A DNA stretch of 64,000 nt from Strigops habroptila (Eukaryota > Chordata > Aves > Psittaciformes > Psittacidae). How positions within the stretch are numbered: the first letter of the stretch is position 1; each line of letters opens with the position of its first letter. The position numbers were made by a program, and so were the translations under genes. The notes below the pieces were generated by a model. It was not told the DNA's origin. It ran no database searches and worked only from the letters and a program-made list of their open reading frames with translations. Below, piece by piece: positions 42,401 through 57,400 of the stretch. The DNA lies in the NCBI RefSeq assembly GCF_004027225.2, contig NC_046360.1:3584001-3648000 (forward strand), given 5' to 3'.

Positions 42401-45400
42401 CTGCCTATTAGAGTCCAGTTTTACAAAGGAATTTTTCACATAACACTATCCTTTTATTTTAAGGCCTTGTCAACAACACTGGTATTGACTGGTTCTTGCC
42501 CTGGCCCCCGCAGGCCTTGTATGCAGTTGCACAATCCTTTGTTGGTATGTAAAATGTCAGTATTTTAACCCATTAACCCTTTGGATAGCCTTAAGAAAGA
42601 GATTCTTTGCAGTTATTGCAGATTTCGTGATTTAATTTCCCATTGTGCCTGTTATTACCCTGATTCTCATTTGCTACATGCAAAATCCCAGGCAAAAAGC
42701 GCTTTTGGGTTGAAGTTTCTTACTTGCTAACCTTCAAGTTCCCAACACTGTAGACACTGTGGCCTACCAGGAAGCCCAGGTTTACTTCTGACTCTGCTGT
42801 GATCTTGCTTTTTGCCCCTAAAAGCAGACTTTTTTTGTGCCTGGCTTAGTTGTACATAAGAAAGATGATAATTGGCATACTCTTAAAAAAAACCCAAACT
42901 AAACACCAAACTAACCTTTGAAATTTGTTATTTATTTGCCCAATTGTAGGCAATAGCTCACGCATCCCATCAGAGAGCTCCAAGGCAGTGATTGAGCACA
43001 TGGTCATGGTGCATGAATCTGTAGAGGCTTTCAGCAAGAGGTTTCTGCAGAAACTGAGACGTACAAACCATGTCACACCAAAGAATTACCTTGATTTTAT
43101 CAATACTTATGCAAAATTGCTGGAGGAGAAAAACGAATTCATTTCAGGTAAGGTTATGTAGATGTTTTCTGCTTTTTAGTAAATGATGGAAATATTTTAA
43201 GAAGAAAAATTGTGGTGAGAACCACACATACGACCCACATTATGCAAAAATTGTTTTCTCAGTACTATCTCAAATGCTGTGCTGGCATCTGGCTTTGACG
43301 TTGGACCATTATCCTGGCCACATGTGAATGTTCAGCCTCTGTCAAATGGTGGGTTCTCCTCAAATTCTTGTATGCATGAACCTGAGCCAGAATCTCCAAA
43401 CCAAACAATCCTCTGCTTGGGGAGGAGTCTCATTAAATCTAATACCAGCTCAGCCTACCTCAAGGTTTGACATTCTTCCTCAAGCAGCAATTCTTATTCA
43501 TACTTCAGTGGGCACTGAAATATGTGAAGAGGATAAAACATGAACAGTGTAATATGGAAAGTGACTTGTGGCACAGGGCCACTGTGTGGTAGCTTAAGAG
43601 ACATTAACAACATCTTGTGTGGGAGGCTTAGGAAAGAAAAAATCTCTAAGAGTCATTTTCCTTTCATAACCAAGGTTTGCCTTGCTGCAGAGTGCACCTT
43701 TAAGCATATTTTCCTTGTCTATTGCTGTGTGGTAGTATATAATCAACAAATCACTCTAAGTTTTTCCTTTTTTCCTACCTAGCACATTGTAAACGGCTGG
43801 ATGGGGGCTTAATTAAACTGGAGGAAGCGAGTGTACAGCTGGTTGAGCTGAACCGGAAACTTGCTGAGCAAGAGATTGTGCTCGCAGAAAAATCAGCTGC
43901 TTGTGAGGCTTTGTTACGAGAGATATCAGAAAACACAGAAGTAGGTAGGTGGTTTACAACTACTGCAGTTTTCCAAGGCTAAGCAAGACTCACATAGTCT
44001 GGGTTGGGTTGGGCTGGGTTGGGCTGAAAAACCCTCTGTGAGCTCCAGCTGCTTCTAGAGGTAACACTCCTGTTCTATCTGTGCTGATCTCCTGCCATGC
44101 TAGAAGAGTAGGTCCCCTGTCTTGCTCAGATTGCCATCTTTGCTATATATTTGCTCTACAGGACTTGACACAACTCAGTACTATGTTTGCCTTCCCTTCC
44201 CTTTCCAAGGTGTAGGGTATAACATGGGAAAGAGGCATTAGCAAAAAAGGGACCTTCTGATTCAGAAAATTACTATTAAAGGAAAAACAGAGGGGAGGAT
44301 GGGAGAAAAAGAGATCATGTATGTTGTGTTCCTGACCCCATCATGGAACTGTAAACATTGGCAAGCTAGCACAAAAAGGTACTGAGTTGATGGCGATTCC
44401 TGATTTTCAGCCAAGAGCAAATCTATATTAGTATATTAGTATATGTTCTGTATATGTATCTGAATAATCCATTTATGGTCCTGCCTTTACAATTCCTAGC
44501 TGAGGAGAAGAAAAAACAGGCTGAAGAGAAAGCTGTGGAGATGGAGGAACAGAACAAGATTATTGCTGTGGAGAAGGCGGCTGCTGAGTCAGCTTTGGCT
44601 GAAGTCATACCTATTTTAGATGCTGCCAAGCTGGAGCTTCAGAAGCTCGACAAGTCTGATGTTACTGAGATCAGGTGACTCATTTGGATGTACAGTAGCA
44701 TAAGTTCTTGGAAATCACTGAGAGACCCTTGTTTGCAGGGTCTGAGCCTTTGCCTCACCTTTGTCACCTGCATATGAAGGTCAGGACATCAGTTGTCCGG
44801 GTGCTGAGGTCACAACATAATGCCCTGATTCCTAGTCCAGGACTTCCCCTCAAGCCTGTTCTTCCAGTCCTTTGATGTCTTCCCCATATTTCTCTAGCCT
44901 GTGTCTGAGGCACTAGAAACTGCTATGGCTTTTGCCTGAGCAGTGGCTGCCAAACCCCTTCATTCCTCCTCTGTTTATTCTGTGTGAATAGGAACAAATA
45001 CCAGTTACTTTTCAGGGATGCTTTGATTGCATGAAAATGTATTTCTGTGCTGAATTAACTTCTCCCTGAGTTTTTATAATACATCTGGTATTTAGGGATA
45101 GATGTAAAAGCACGTCCAGTTGCTGGCTCTCCCTGAAATAGCAACGGCTCTCCCTTCCCTGCCACACTTGTTTAGTTTTATTTCTCCTGTAGAGCTCTGG
45201 ATTCTTCCTGTGCTGCTTCTCCCAGTGGACAGCTGCTTCACCACAGTAGGGAAGAATATAATGGCTCAGGATTTTAGGCCTTCCACTGTTGAAATCCTTT
45301 GGAATTTCATTGATCAAATTGTCTGAATACAGGAATCTGTTCTGAGCTTTTGACTCATTAATAATTTCTTGTTTGGCCTGGGTTATCTTTTTCACTTTGT

Positions 45401-48400
45401 GTAGGTTATCTTACGTATAGCTCTTGTATTGCAACGACTCTCTTAACTGGAAGTACCCATGTCTGGCATCAGATGCTTTGTCTCCTTTTTCTCTTCCACT
45501 GTCTCTTTCCTCTGTTTCCTAGATCCTTTGCAAAACCCCCTGTCCAGGTGCAGGCCGTTTTGGAATGTGTTCTTATAATAAGAGGTTACAAAGAATTAAA
45601 CTGGAAGACAGCCAAAGGAATGATGTCTGAGGCAAATTTCCTGCGATCCCTGATGGAGATAGGTTTTGATGGAATTACACAGAGTCAAGTGAAAGCCGTC
45701 CGAGGTAAACTACTGATCTGTAGGTTTGGAATGAACATTGGATCTTGTTAATGTGATTAGCCATGTCAGTGGCAATCCTTCCAGTGTTGTTTAGGAGGGT
45801 GGGATTCACTTTGTGCAAAGAGACAGCGCTGTCTGTGGTGCCGCGGGTGTTGCACTGTTGGGATGGCTGGAATTTTCAGAGTTCAGAGACCTCCTGTTGT
45901 GGTTACATCCAGTTTATACCTCCGCTTGGGTTTGACACACTCTGGTTTACAGCAGGCAAGAAACAAACAGGATAGCTGAGCAAGCCTGCTGTCTGCTTTT
46001 AGTGACTTAGTAGAATTAGGACCTCATCTATGTGGTGGCAGTTAAAATGTGATAAATGCAGAGTGGAAAGAAGATAAGCTCTATCTAAAGCTTATGGGCC
46101 AAACTTTGCACATGCTCACAAGCTCACATGCTCACATGTAATCCAGAGTAGTTTTATAAAGAGGGACATTTAGCTCTTTGAACAAAACTGCATCTGACTG
46201 CTGCAGAGAAGTAACCCCATGATCCTCAGACATGCTGAACAACTCCTGGATGCACTCCCTTCATGGAGAAAGAACTTGAGCAATCACTAGCAGTACTGTG
46301 CCTGTACTGCCACAGCCTTGTAGCTTCATCTTGAAGTCAGAGTCTCTTTAATATTCTAACAAATATTTCTTATTGTCTGTTACAGCATTGCTTGATATCA
46401 CTGGTAGGGAAAGTGGATTCTCTGAGGATTTCTACACTATAATTCAACTCACTTGCAATATTTTTGTGGTTTTAGGTGTGTTAAAGAGTCTTAATACTAC
46501 CTTCAATGACATGGAACAAGTTAGCAGAGCAGGACTGGGGATGTTAAAGTTTGTTGATGCTGTGATGAGCTACTGTGATGTAGTTAAAGAAGTCAAGCCA
46601 AAGAGAGAAAAGGTAAAGTGTGTGTGGATTAAAACTCAGAGGATGAAGCATATCCTCATGAGAAAAGTAATACGATTTCTTAGACTGCCCTTTTCTTCTC
46701 TTTGAAGTGCTTAAAAAGAGGTGTTTAGGAGAGCTCTTGCAGTAGGAGTGGGGCAGGTACTCAGTTATAAATTGCTGTGTTTGTTGTGTCATCATGCTGG
46801 GACATGGTTTCCCATCCATGCCAGTGCTTGAAGGAGGAGGGAAGAACATGTTCAATTGGAATTTCATAATTTAATGTGCTTAGAAAAACACAGTTATTGA
46901 AAATAGACTTGAAAACACATGGCACTTGGACAGAGCAGAGCTCAGGAGTACAAAACATCCATGTCCCTTAAGCACAGACTTTTTGATTAACATTTTTTAG
47001 AATGACTGGGAAGTTGGCTGTATTGCCAAAGGAAATCTGATGTCCAACAGATGATGGTGGGAAACTTTCTGAAAGAAAAGGTTATTATATACAACTGACT
47101 ACTGAGAAAGTATATTCACTAGATGATGAGTCTGACTATTTTTTGAGGCCTTAATACTGTTATTAAACAGACAAACGTCCCATTTTGTCACAGAATGACA
47201 GTCCCACTGACCTCCAATGTCAACAGGACTGTCACATGCTTTAATATACCTTGTGGGTACAAAACTCTAGGAAATTTAGCTGCTTTGGAACTGTAGTATC
47301 AGACCATGATGTATACGTTTGTGATGGGGAGAGGTGAGTGAGAGACAGTGCCAGTTATTTTGGCTTACACTGTTTACTACCAGGACACTTTGAAATATAT
47401 GAAATAGGCAAAAGAAAGGTGAGAACTTCAGACTTCTCTCCAAAGCCCTTCTTTCCTCTGATACTCTTATGCTTCCTTCCTCATGTGATGTAGGTGGCTA
47501 GGCTAGAACGGAACTATTTCTTAAGTAAGCGGGAGCTGGAAAGGATAAAGGCAGAGTTGGCTAGAATTCAGGAGGAACTTAAAGCTTTGGGGGACAAATA
47601 TCAAGCGGCAATAACCGAAAAGCAACAGTTACAAGAAGAAGCAGAGATTATGCAGAGAAGATTATATGCTGCTGGCAAGCTCATCTCTGGCTTGGGATCT
47701 GAGAACGAGAGGTAAGTCTAGATTCAGAGAGGAACATTTTGACATCAGAGGGTCATATGCCAGGGATAAAACTGACTCAGACTGAGACATTTTTGGAAAT
47801 GTCATTTCCTGTGATGTTTATTTCTGAGAAGAGCTAATACCTGTTCTAAGCTAAACTCAATTAGCTCTTGAAAAATAATAACAATGTTTGGCGTGGAAGA
47901 AAAAGATGAATTCAGATTAAAAGGAAGAAGATTCAGATCAATTCAGTATCTGTGGCCATCATAACAGTGAGAGTACAATTGATTGTAAATTTGGGGGTCT
48001 GTCTCAACCTACATCTAAAGAAGCAGCAGCTGCAAGTTCTGCACATAAACCCCATCTCCCAGGTACAGACTGATGCAGGATTCCCTTATAATTCAGGTGG
48101 AAAAAGGAATATGAAGAGTATGAAATACGTAAAGTGAAGTTGCTTGGAGACTGTCTCCTCTGTGCTGCCTTTCTGAGCTACGAAGGAGCGTTCAGCTGGG
48201 ATTTTCGTAATGAAATGATGTATCAAGTGTGGCAAGAAGATATTCGCTCACGAGAGATTCCTCTCAGCCAACCATTTAAGTTAGAAAGCCTCCTGACTAA
48301 TGAGGTGGAGGTTAGCAGGTATGTCCCGACAAGAAACCCAGTGGCCACTGCATGTGAAATTGTCAAGTGGGAATCTGGCTCTGAATCTGTAGCACAGAGT

Positions 48401-51400
48401 TGGCATTGTGGGTGGAGGTGCACAGAGAGAGCCCCTTTTACATTCATATCTCAAAGATGGCAAGGAGACAAATCATTTTTCTTCTGTTTAATGGAAGCTA
48501 TTTGTTATAACAAACTGTTGTACTTTGCACTCCAAGGACATTCACTGAACTTGGACACATATAAACCCTTTTAGGAGATTTTTAAGGAGTTATCTATAAT
48601 ATGTGTTCCCACAGCCCAACAGGAGTCTTTTGATTGACTTCAATGAATTTCGAATTAAACCCATGCCCAAATAGCCCACATTTCAACTACTCCAGGATTA
48701 CTCGCCAAATGCAACAGAGTTTTGAGTAATGTTGTTACAAATGACTAAGATGAGTCAATCTGAGCTTTGACAGTGGTCTCACGATCACATACACTATATG
48801 TTTCCTTGTGTGTCTAATAGTGTGCTCAATTAATTGCATAATTTTACTAACAAATGAAACATGCTTCTCTGCCATCAAATTCATCCATTCATCCCAGCCC
48901 GATGTTTGATCCCTTTCATTCCCAGATGGGTTTCCCAGGGATTGCCTCCAGATGAGCTCTCTGTCCAGAATGGCATCCTGACTACATACGCAAGCCGCTT
49001 CCCACTCTGTATTGACCCACAACAGCAGGCATTGCATTGGATTAAGAAGAAAGAAGAAAAAAATAACCTGAGGGTAAAGATAAATAATCATGTTGCCTCT
49101 CCTGGTTGTTTTAAAAGCTGCATAAATAACTGTCACCTTGAATGGGGAACTGATTGTGTACTGACAAATGTGCTGACTGTTGTGTCTCTAAAATAGATAG
49201 TGAACATCACTGTTCACATGACCTTCAATTCTGTGGGATGGATGGTTTGTTTGGGATCTTGGTTAGCCTTACTACATGCAGAAATAGTACAACCAAAAGC
49301 CTGGTGGAAATTTTGTTTTATCTCAGCTCCAGGATGGAGTTTTCATGTAGGACAGTTAACACAGGCAGAGGCACAGCTGGAACTTTGGAGAATAGTCCTC
49401 CAACTGGAAATTCTTTTCCTGCCCATGGCAGGGGGGTTGGAACTAGATGATCTTAAGGTCCTTTCCAACCCAAACCATTCTAGGATTCTGTGATTCTTGA
49501 CTAATCAGGAAAAAAAAAGCACCTCTACTGTGTGGTACCAGTGCAGTTTGTATCATCTGTAAAAGGAAAGACAAACAGCAACAAAGAGCAAACTTCATTA
49601 GTGCTGGCAACTCTCGTTAAAATAGTAATGTTCATCAAATTATCAGTTCTCTTTTCATATCTTCCCATTATTCTCTTGCAGATGGCTTCCTTTAATGACC
49701 CAGATTTTCTTAAACAACTAGAACTGGCCATAAAGTATGGGCACCCTTTCTTGTTGCATGGTGTTGATGAATACATTGATCCTGTGATAGACAATGTCTT
49801 AGAGAAGAATATCAAAGTTGTACAGGGGCGAACATTCGTTGTCCTGGGTGACAAAGAAGTTGACTATGACAGTAGTTTTAGATTCTACCTGAACACCAAA
49901 TTATCAAACCCAAAGTATTCTCCCTCCGTGTTTGGCAAAGCTATGGTTATCAATTATACAGGTAAGCAAAAGTGTGTATGCAGTAACGAAGCAGTGATGA
50001 TGCTGTAGTGCAAATTTAGGGCCTGGGTGGTTGTCTGAAACAGCAATGAAACTCTAAAGAATTGATAGTCTCCTTTATACTTAGCATCTGGTTTAATAGA
50101 AAATCCTTCTCACTCTTCTGATCTGAACCTGAGCCAAATATTTCTTCTTGCACCAGTCAGGTTAGGATGCTTTGGTAGAATTAAGATACAGAGTTATTAA
50201 CCAAATCACTCTGTGGAATTGCTGTAGTTTTATGAGGTGATCGAGGTGAAAGCTCTTCTGTGTGTGTGTTGTGTCTGCAGTTACACTGAAGGGTCTAGAG
50301 GATCAGTTGCTCAGCGTCATTATGGGTTTTGAAAGAAAGGAATTGGAAGAACAGAGAGAACAGCTCATCCAGGAGACAAGTGACAACAAAAACTTGCTAA
50401 AAGTTCTGGAAGACTCTCTCCTTCGGGAGCTGACATCTTCCACAGGAAACATGTTGGACAACTTGGATTTAGTGCAAACCCTGGAAGAGACGAAAACCAA
50501 AGCTACTGAGGTACCAGCGCTAGGCTTTTTGAAAGGATATCTTCTAATAGAGCACTGTCTTTCCTTTTTGATTGTGCTCCATCTTTCACCCTTGAAGCTA
50601 GGAATTAGTTTGAAAGGAAATTGAGAGTTTTCTCGTGAGTATGTTGCATTTTCAGTACTGACAAAGAACCAAACCAAAGCAGGAAAGGTCCTGATCAGGA
50701 CCAAAGTAATAGATGTTTCTAAAGCAAAGAGCATATGATATATTTCTTTCAGCTCTGAAAGACCTTTTGTCTTGTATCAGATCTGAAATGAAAAATTAAG
50801 GTGGTGTTTGTTACTCAGAGGATGTAGAACCTCCATTCTTGGAGGTTTTCAGGCTGTAGCTGGGCAAAGCCACAGCTGACTTGATCTAGTGGTGGTCATA
50901 GCCCAACTTTGGGTGGAGGTTTGAACTAAAGAACCCCAGAGGGCCCTTCCCACACTATTTCCTTGATTATGTGGAAATATTTGCCTTTATTTAAATATGC
51001 AGGGTGGGATTAACTTTATCTAACTTTTCATTTTCACAATTCATGCTGCTTCTTTTGGGTTACCTGCCCAGCTTCCCTCTATAGGCAACAGAGAGAGGCA
51101 GGCACTGAATAGCTGTGCTTGTTGTGATATAATATACATCAGTGCAGTAATTCCATGTGCATAAAATCAATGTATGGCCAGGTGATTGAAAAACTGAGTC
51201 TGGCTGAGACAACAGCGGTGGATATTGATCGTCTTCGTGATGGCTACAGACCAGCTGCCAGGAGAGGGGCCATTTTATTCTCTGTTTTGTCCGAAATGGC
51301 ACTTGTCAACATAATGTATCAGTACTCACTGGCCTCCTTCTTGGAGGTTTTTGGATTCTCTCTTCGGAAATCCATGCCCAGTCCTATTCTCCCAAAGAGG

Positions 51401-54400
51401 TTAAAAAGCATCATGGATACACTGACTTTCAACACCTATAACTATGTCTGCACAGGTTAGTATAATTTAGTGATGGGCTGATAATGTGCTGTGAAAATGC
51501 TTGTTAAAAGCCATCTCTTCAGATGATTTACATTAAATAGGCAAATTACCAGAGAATTCACTAATGTTCAGTTCTCAGTTTAACACTTTTCTCCCTGCTA
51601 TTTACTGTTTGCATATTGCCAATGTAACTTGTAAAGCAGTGTTTTTCTTAATACAGTTTCAAACAGTAAATTGCAGCTATGGATCTTACATCGCTGGGTG
51701 TAGCTCACAGATGCTGTTTTGACTCTGAGATCCTGATCCAAAGTCCCATGTTTGATCACCCAGATCTTTGTGGGGTGACCAGATGCAGGATGTGCATTTG
51801 AAGATTGCTCCAGTTCCACAAGTTTTAGCATCTGATTTTTGAAAATCTTGTCCTTTTAACATAGGCTTGTTTGAGAGGCACAAGTTACTGTTTTCCTTTA
51901 ATATGACTGTCAAGATAGAACAAGCTGATGGCAGAGTTCCACAAGAGGAATTTGAGTTCTTTTTGAAAGGTAAAGTCAATATTTATATATAAATATAGAT
52001 CTGTATGTAGCAACAGCTAAAAGATCGTCTAAAGGTAGATTTTTGAGTAGATATGATGTGCTGTGAGAGTTAGCATGTAGAGAAACCACTGAGGACAGCT
52101 GAAACCATTTGGTTGACACAAATGGTGGATTCTGCTACTTATATTTTGTTCACTTTGTTACACAGCAAAGAGGCTCATCTTTCTCTGCACATGTTGACAA
52201 ATCTCACATGAGCTAATTATTAGGATGTTACCTGAGATTATAATCTTTAGTTATTTTCTGACTATGTATAAAAATGTCCACAGAGATAAAACTCTGGCTT
52301 TTGCCAGCACTCGTACGATGCCATCCTTTCTTCAGCAGATCGGTTTAACCTTACAGTGCTTCCAGAAACAAATTCCCGGTTGGCTCCTCTGTGCAGTGGG
52401 ACTGTATGTATGGTCATGCATTGGAGAATTTATGACATGGGCATTCACTCTGGTTTCTGAATGTGCCCAGGCAATGTTTCCCTGGAGAAGAGTGAACGAA
52501 AGAAGCCGTACGCTTGGCTTCCAGATCAAGGCTGGGAAGACCTAATGCGCTTGTCTGAACTATTTCCTGAGAAATTTGAATCTCTTCCAGATGATGTGGA
52601 AGACAATGCAGATGTATGGAAAAATGTACGTGCTTTTTTTGCAATCCTGTTCTCTCTCCTTGTTTTTCTTCTGGTATTAAATGTTCAAGGCTGATGCAAT
52701 GTGCCGTTGCACTCGGCAGGAGGCATGTCACCACTGGCTCTTTCTGTTAAGGCCTTGCTTTTTTTCTTGACCTCAGTTAGTGATTGGCTTATTTCCAGAA
52801 GTATTAAGGCCCTTATTATTTCAGAAACAAACCCAAAAAGTCTTCCCTGGTGTACTGTAGGTGTTTTATTTTCCAGTCAAATGCCTTAGTTATTTGTCCT
52901 ATTGAAGTCAGTGGAATTTTTGCTGTTGATTTCAACAGTCAACATTTCACTCATTTTTGTACTGCAAGAGAGTACTTTGATCTTGTAGCAGTGAGTTCTA
53001 TAGGCTGGTTACAAACACAGACTTGCCTTTGTTCTGCCTTTAGTTTCATTCCATGTCTTCTTGCTTTACAGGAAGTCTTTCTGTGAGCAACCTGTTAATA
53101 TTTTTTGCTTTAGATACTCTTTTTTGTATCTTGACATAAAGGGGAAGTACAAATGTGTTTCTGGGCTTGAATACTTAATGCTGAAAAAGTTTATATTCAC
53201 TTAATGCTTTTTATATTCACTTCATCTTTTAACATTTCTTTGCAGCTGACTGACTTTCTTCTTTGATCTTCTCATGTCTCTTGTTCCTCATTAATCAAAC
53301 TGCTTTTCTCCACTTTCCTGGTACTTTCATTGGTAGAGCCATTGGATTCATTTGCGTTGTCTCCCATCTCTTCTTGCCAGTGGTATGACACAGATGCTGT
53401 GGAGCAGATACCATTCCCCATGCAGTACCAGGACAAGCTCTCAGACTTCCAGAAGCTCCTGCTTTTACGGTGTTTCCGGGTGGACCGGCTCTATCGGGCA
53501 GTCACGGACTATGTTACTCTGACAATGGGTGAGAAGTAAGTCACTCTCTTCTTCCACATCCAAATCACACTGGTCAGGTATTCCTGAAATATGTAATTCC
53601 TGTATACACACAGAAACTGTAAATGATTTTGTAATCTCCCTAAACAACAGAGCATGAGTTATCTCTATCATTTCCATGCACAGTTTGCAGTGAGCTTCGA
53701 TGTTTGTGTAAAAGTCACTGCTGCTCTCGTGCAAATCAGCAGTTTATTGTGCTGCTTTTCCTACCAGGTATGTGCAGCCCCCAGTGATCAGCTTTGAAGC
53801 TATCTTCGAGCAGAGCAGTCCTTCCTCACCAGTCGTTTTTATCTTAAGTCCTGGCTCTGATCCTATCAGTGACCTCATGAAACTGGCCGAGAGGACAGGA
53901 TTTGGAGGGGATAGATTCAAATTCCTAGCCATGGGACAAGGCCAAGAAAAGGTAACCTCAGTGGGAGGGTAAGGACGTGCTGTGTGCAGGAAATTGGTCT
54001 GTGAGTTGCAAATCATGCTCCTAATGTTGTGGGCCTGTTCACGTTTCCTTTCCAAAGGTCTGCTCCATTTTAACGGGAGTTACTTTGTGATTCAGACACA
54101 GTATGATTTGCCAGCCTGGGAATAATGCTGCAGTGTGAAAGGGGGCATTTGGCTGATTGGCTGATTTAATGGTTTGGGTAAGGATAGATTCAGAATAATA
54201 TCGTTGTCTGTTTAAAAACAGTTTTGCTGAGAAGATGTTACTGTGCAGCCTTTCAGAGATTACTCAGTGACCCTGTGTCTCTGTGTATGAACACGAGTTG
54301 ATTGGAAGTCATAGTGTTTGTTACCAAAAAGATATCCTGCTGCTTTTTTGTCTTTCCTGTAGCTTTCCTTTTTGCTATGGACACTACAGCAGGGATGTCC

Positions 54401-57400
54401 ATAGCTTAGTGGGTGACTGAATTTGCTGTGATTTCAGTCAGAGGGAGAACTCTTAGACTCATTTAAATCATCGCTTCCTAGGTTCTGATCTTCACCCTCT
54501 TCTGGCCCATGCACACTCCTGCACTGTTGTGAGATGCTTCAATGCTCTACTTGACTTTTAATTCCAAAAGTAATTAATGAAATAAAAAAAGCATTTCAGA
54601 GCAACTTCTTATGGTATTGTAAAAGGCCTGTTCTCAGCAAGGAGCATTCTGGTACAGCTACTAAAGCTAACTGAAAGGCTGAGTGCTTGCTAGCAGGAAG
54701 AAATCCACTGCACTCACCCATCAGAGTCAGTTTGCTCACAGGATAAAGGGAGAGTTACTCACAGGTGATTCTTTCCCTCTCTTAAGATCGCTTTGCAGAT
54801 GCTGGAGGATGTAGTGGTCAGTGGAGAGTGGCTGATGTTGCAGAACTGTCACCTCTTGGTGAAGTGGCTCATCAATCTGGAAAAGGCCCTGGAAAACATT
54901 ACAAAGCCTCACAAGGACTTTCGCCTCTGGCTGACTACTGACCCGACCGAGGGCTTCCCGATTGGAATACTGCAGAAGTCCTTGAAGGTATAGTGCAGTG
55001 GGGAAACCATGGGCAGGAGGATATGACTGCTGCTCTTATTCAGCAAAACAGAGTGTTTTTGGGAGGAGTATGACCTGAATGCAGCGTGTTGACTTGGGCT
55101 GTATGTACACTGGCTGTTTGTCTTTATAAGCCAAATCCTTTTCTCACCCTCCTCTTTATCTTATGGTGACTTTTCCTGCGGGTGAAGGCTGTTCAGCAGG
55201 TTTCTTCTGAAACAGTTATTTCAGAGTAGAGGTTTGTGAGTAAACCTGGAAATATGACAAATGCTCTTTAGAGTCAAATGCTGCCACAAGTAAGGAATAT
55301 CTGGAGAGACAGAAACAGCCCCGTCAGCCCTGATGCTGAAGTGCAGAGCTGAGCTCTGTGTCTCGCCTGGCAATAGTGCCAGTGGAGCAGACGTTGTAAT
55401 AGGATAATGGTTTCCAGCTGCTCCTCCAGGCTGCAGCATTCATCACCAGCAGCTGAGCTGATTACTTTGAAGGCCCAAGCCACGATGCTGTCCTAATGCT
55501 CATTTCTATGGCTGCTTCACTTCTGTTGTGGTGAATCAGTCCTGGAAATACAATTATTTTATTTCACAGATTTGAAAGCAGTGACATGACAGATCCACCC
55601 AGTATGTGCTCTGTGTATCAATGGCACCTCTGGAGTATTCACCTCCAGCAGTGCTTAGTGCTGCAGTGGGGAGGAGTGAGCATGAACGTATCTTTTAAGA
55701 CTGCAAATGCACACGTTGTAGGTCTGGTTGTGAGCAGTGAGAACAAAGGTTTTATGGCACTTAGAAAAAGCTGCCAGGAAGCTGGCTCTGCCTCAGTTTG
55801 CTCATCAGTAAAGCCATGTTAAAGACTGGTAAGGCATCTTACTGTAGTGGCATGTAGGGGACACCAGAATGTGTAAAGTACTGATATTACACTAAATTAG
55901 ATCTTCAAGTATGACAAATACTAAGGTCTTTCCAATAGCATGACTGTTTCTAAAATAATAGTGAGTTTCTCTTTACAGATGTGTGTTTATCTTGATAAAT
56001 TCTATTCTATTCACATTCTATGATTAGAAAAGGTCTGTATCATGTCTGTACTGAAGAAAAATATATCCATATTGATATGACCTTGGAAACCTGCTCAGAA
56101 TTTCCAGCCTTGCACTGTAGAGCTTGGGAGTGTGATACATTTACAGCTCATTTTCCTGAGGCTATCCAGTGACTGACAGCTTTCCTAATCATTTTGCCAG
56201 GTTGTGACAGAACCACCAAATGGCCTGAAACTGAACATGAGAGCCACCTACTTCAAAATTCCCGAGGACGCCTTAGAGCAGTGCCCACATCCTGCCTTTA
56301 AATCCTTAGTCTATGTCTTGGCATTTTTCCACGCTGTGGTTCAGGAGAGAAGGAAGTTTGGGAAGGTTGGCTGGAACGTTCCGTATGATTTTAATGAATC
56401 TGATTTCCAGGTAAGAAAATAATTACAATGGTTCTTCTTATACTCTTGAGTTGCTCAGGTTGCTTCTGAAAACACACAGTCTGTCCAGCTCTGATCCCTT
56501 CTCACAGTAACATTTTGCTTCATGTTTTTTCTGCTCCTGTGGAGTTCTGTAGACACCTGATCTTCTGTGATACCAATTTTGGCCACTAAAAATTAATCGG
56601 ATTCCAAATCCTTCATATTTATATTACCTCTCTCATGGGTCTCTTTTCTAAAGAGTATTTATGCTTTTTAATTATTTGAGAAATAAGCTAGTTTTAAAAC
56701 AAGCACTATGTTAAATAAAATCTATATACATGTATGGTTGATTTATGAATCTTATCGTGCATATTCCAACAACTTTATTAGGTCTGCATGGAAATTCTTA
56801 ACACATACTTGACAAAAGCTTTCCAGCAAAACGATGATAAAATCCCCTGGAGAAGTCTCAAATATCTCATTGGTGAGGTGAGTGCCTACACTGTCACTGA
56901 GGAGCACTTGGTGGTGAAAGAATCCAGGTAAATGATGTTTCCTTTCTGCATGGGCTGTATCCTCGAGTAAAGCTGAGGATCCCTCCTGAGCAGCCTTGAA
57001 ACTCCCGTGTAGCCCTGAGCAAGTCACTTAATCTCATTGTCTCAATGAAATAGGGCCGCTGTGTGTAGCTGCACAACAGGGGAGTTATGGTGCTTAATTA
57101 ATTTTGAATGAGCGAGCCCTTGGGATCCTGCTGCAAGCACTGAACAGCACAGCCTCACAGTGTTATTGGTTCAGTGTGTTGCTGATGTGAGCTTTCCAGG
57201 TGTTCCCAAAGCTCTTGCCATGCAGTATGTGACTGTACTGTGTGTTGTATATGCAGTGTTGGTAGCTGCTGTGACATGAAATCCTGCAGAAAGCTGTTAT
57301 TTTGCAGCACTTAGTCACAGCTGAGTGTGAGCCAGCACCCGAGGAAGGTGCCACTGCACAGAAAGCTCAGAGAAGGGCCATTAGAAGTGCCTGGAGCTGT

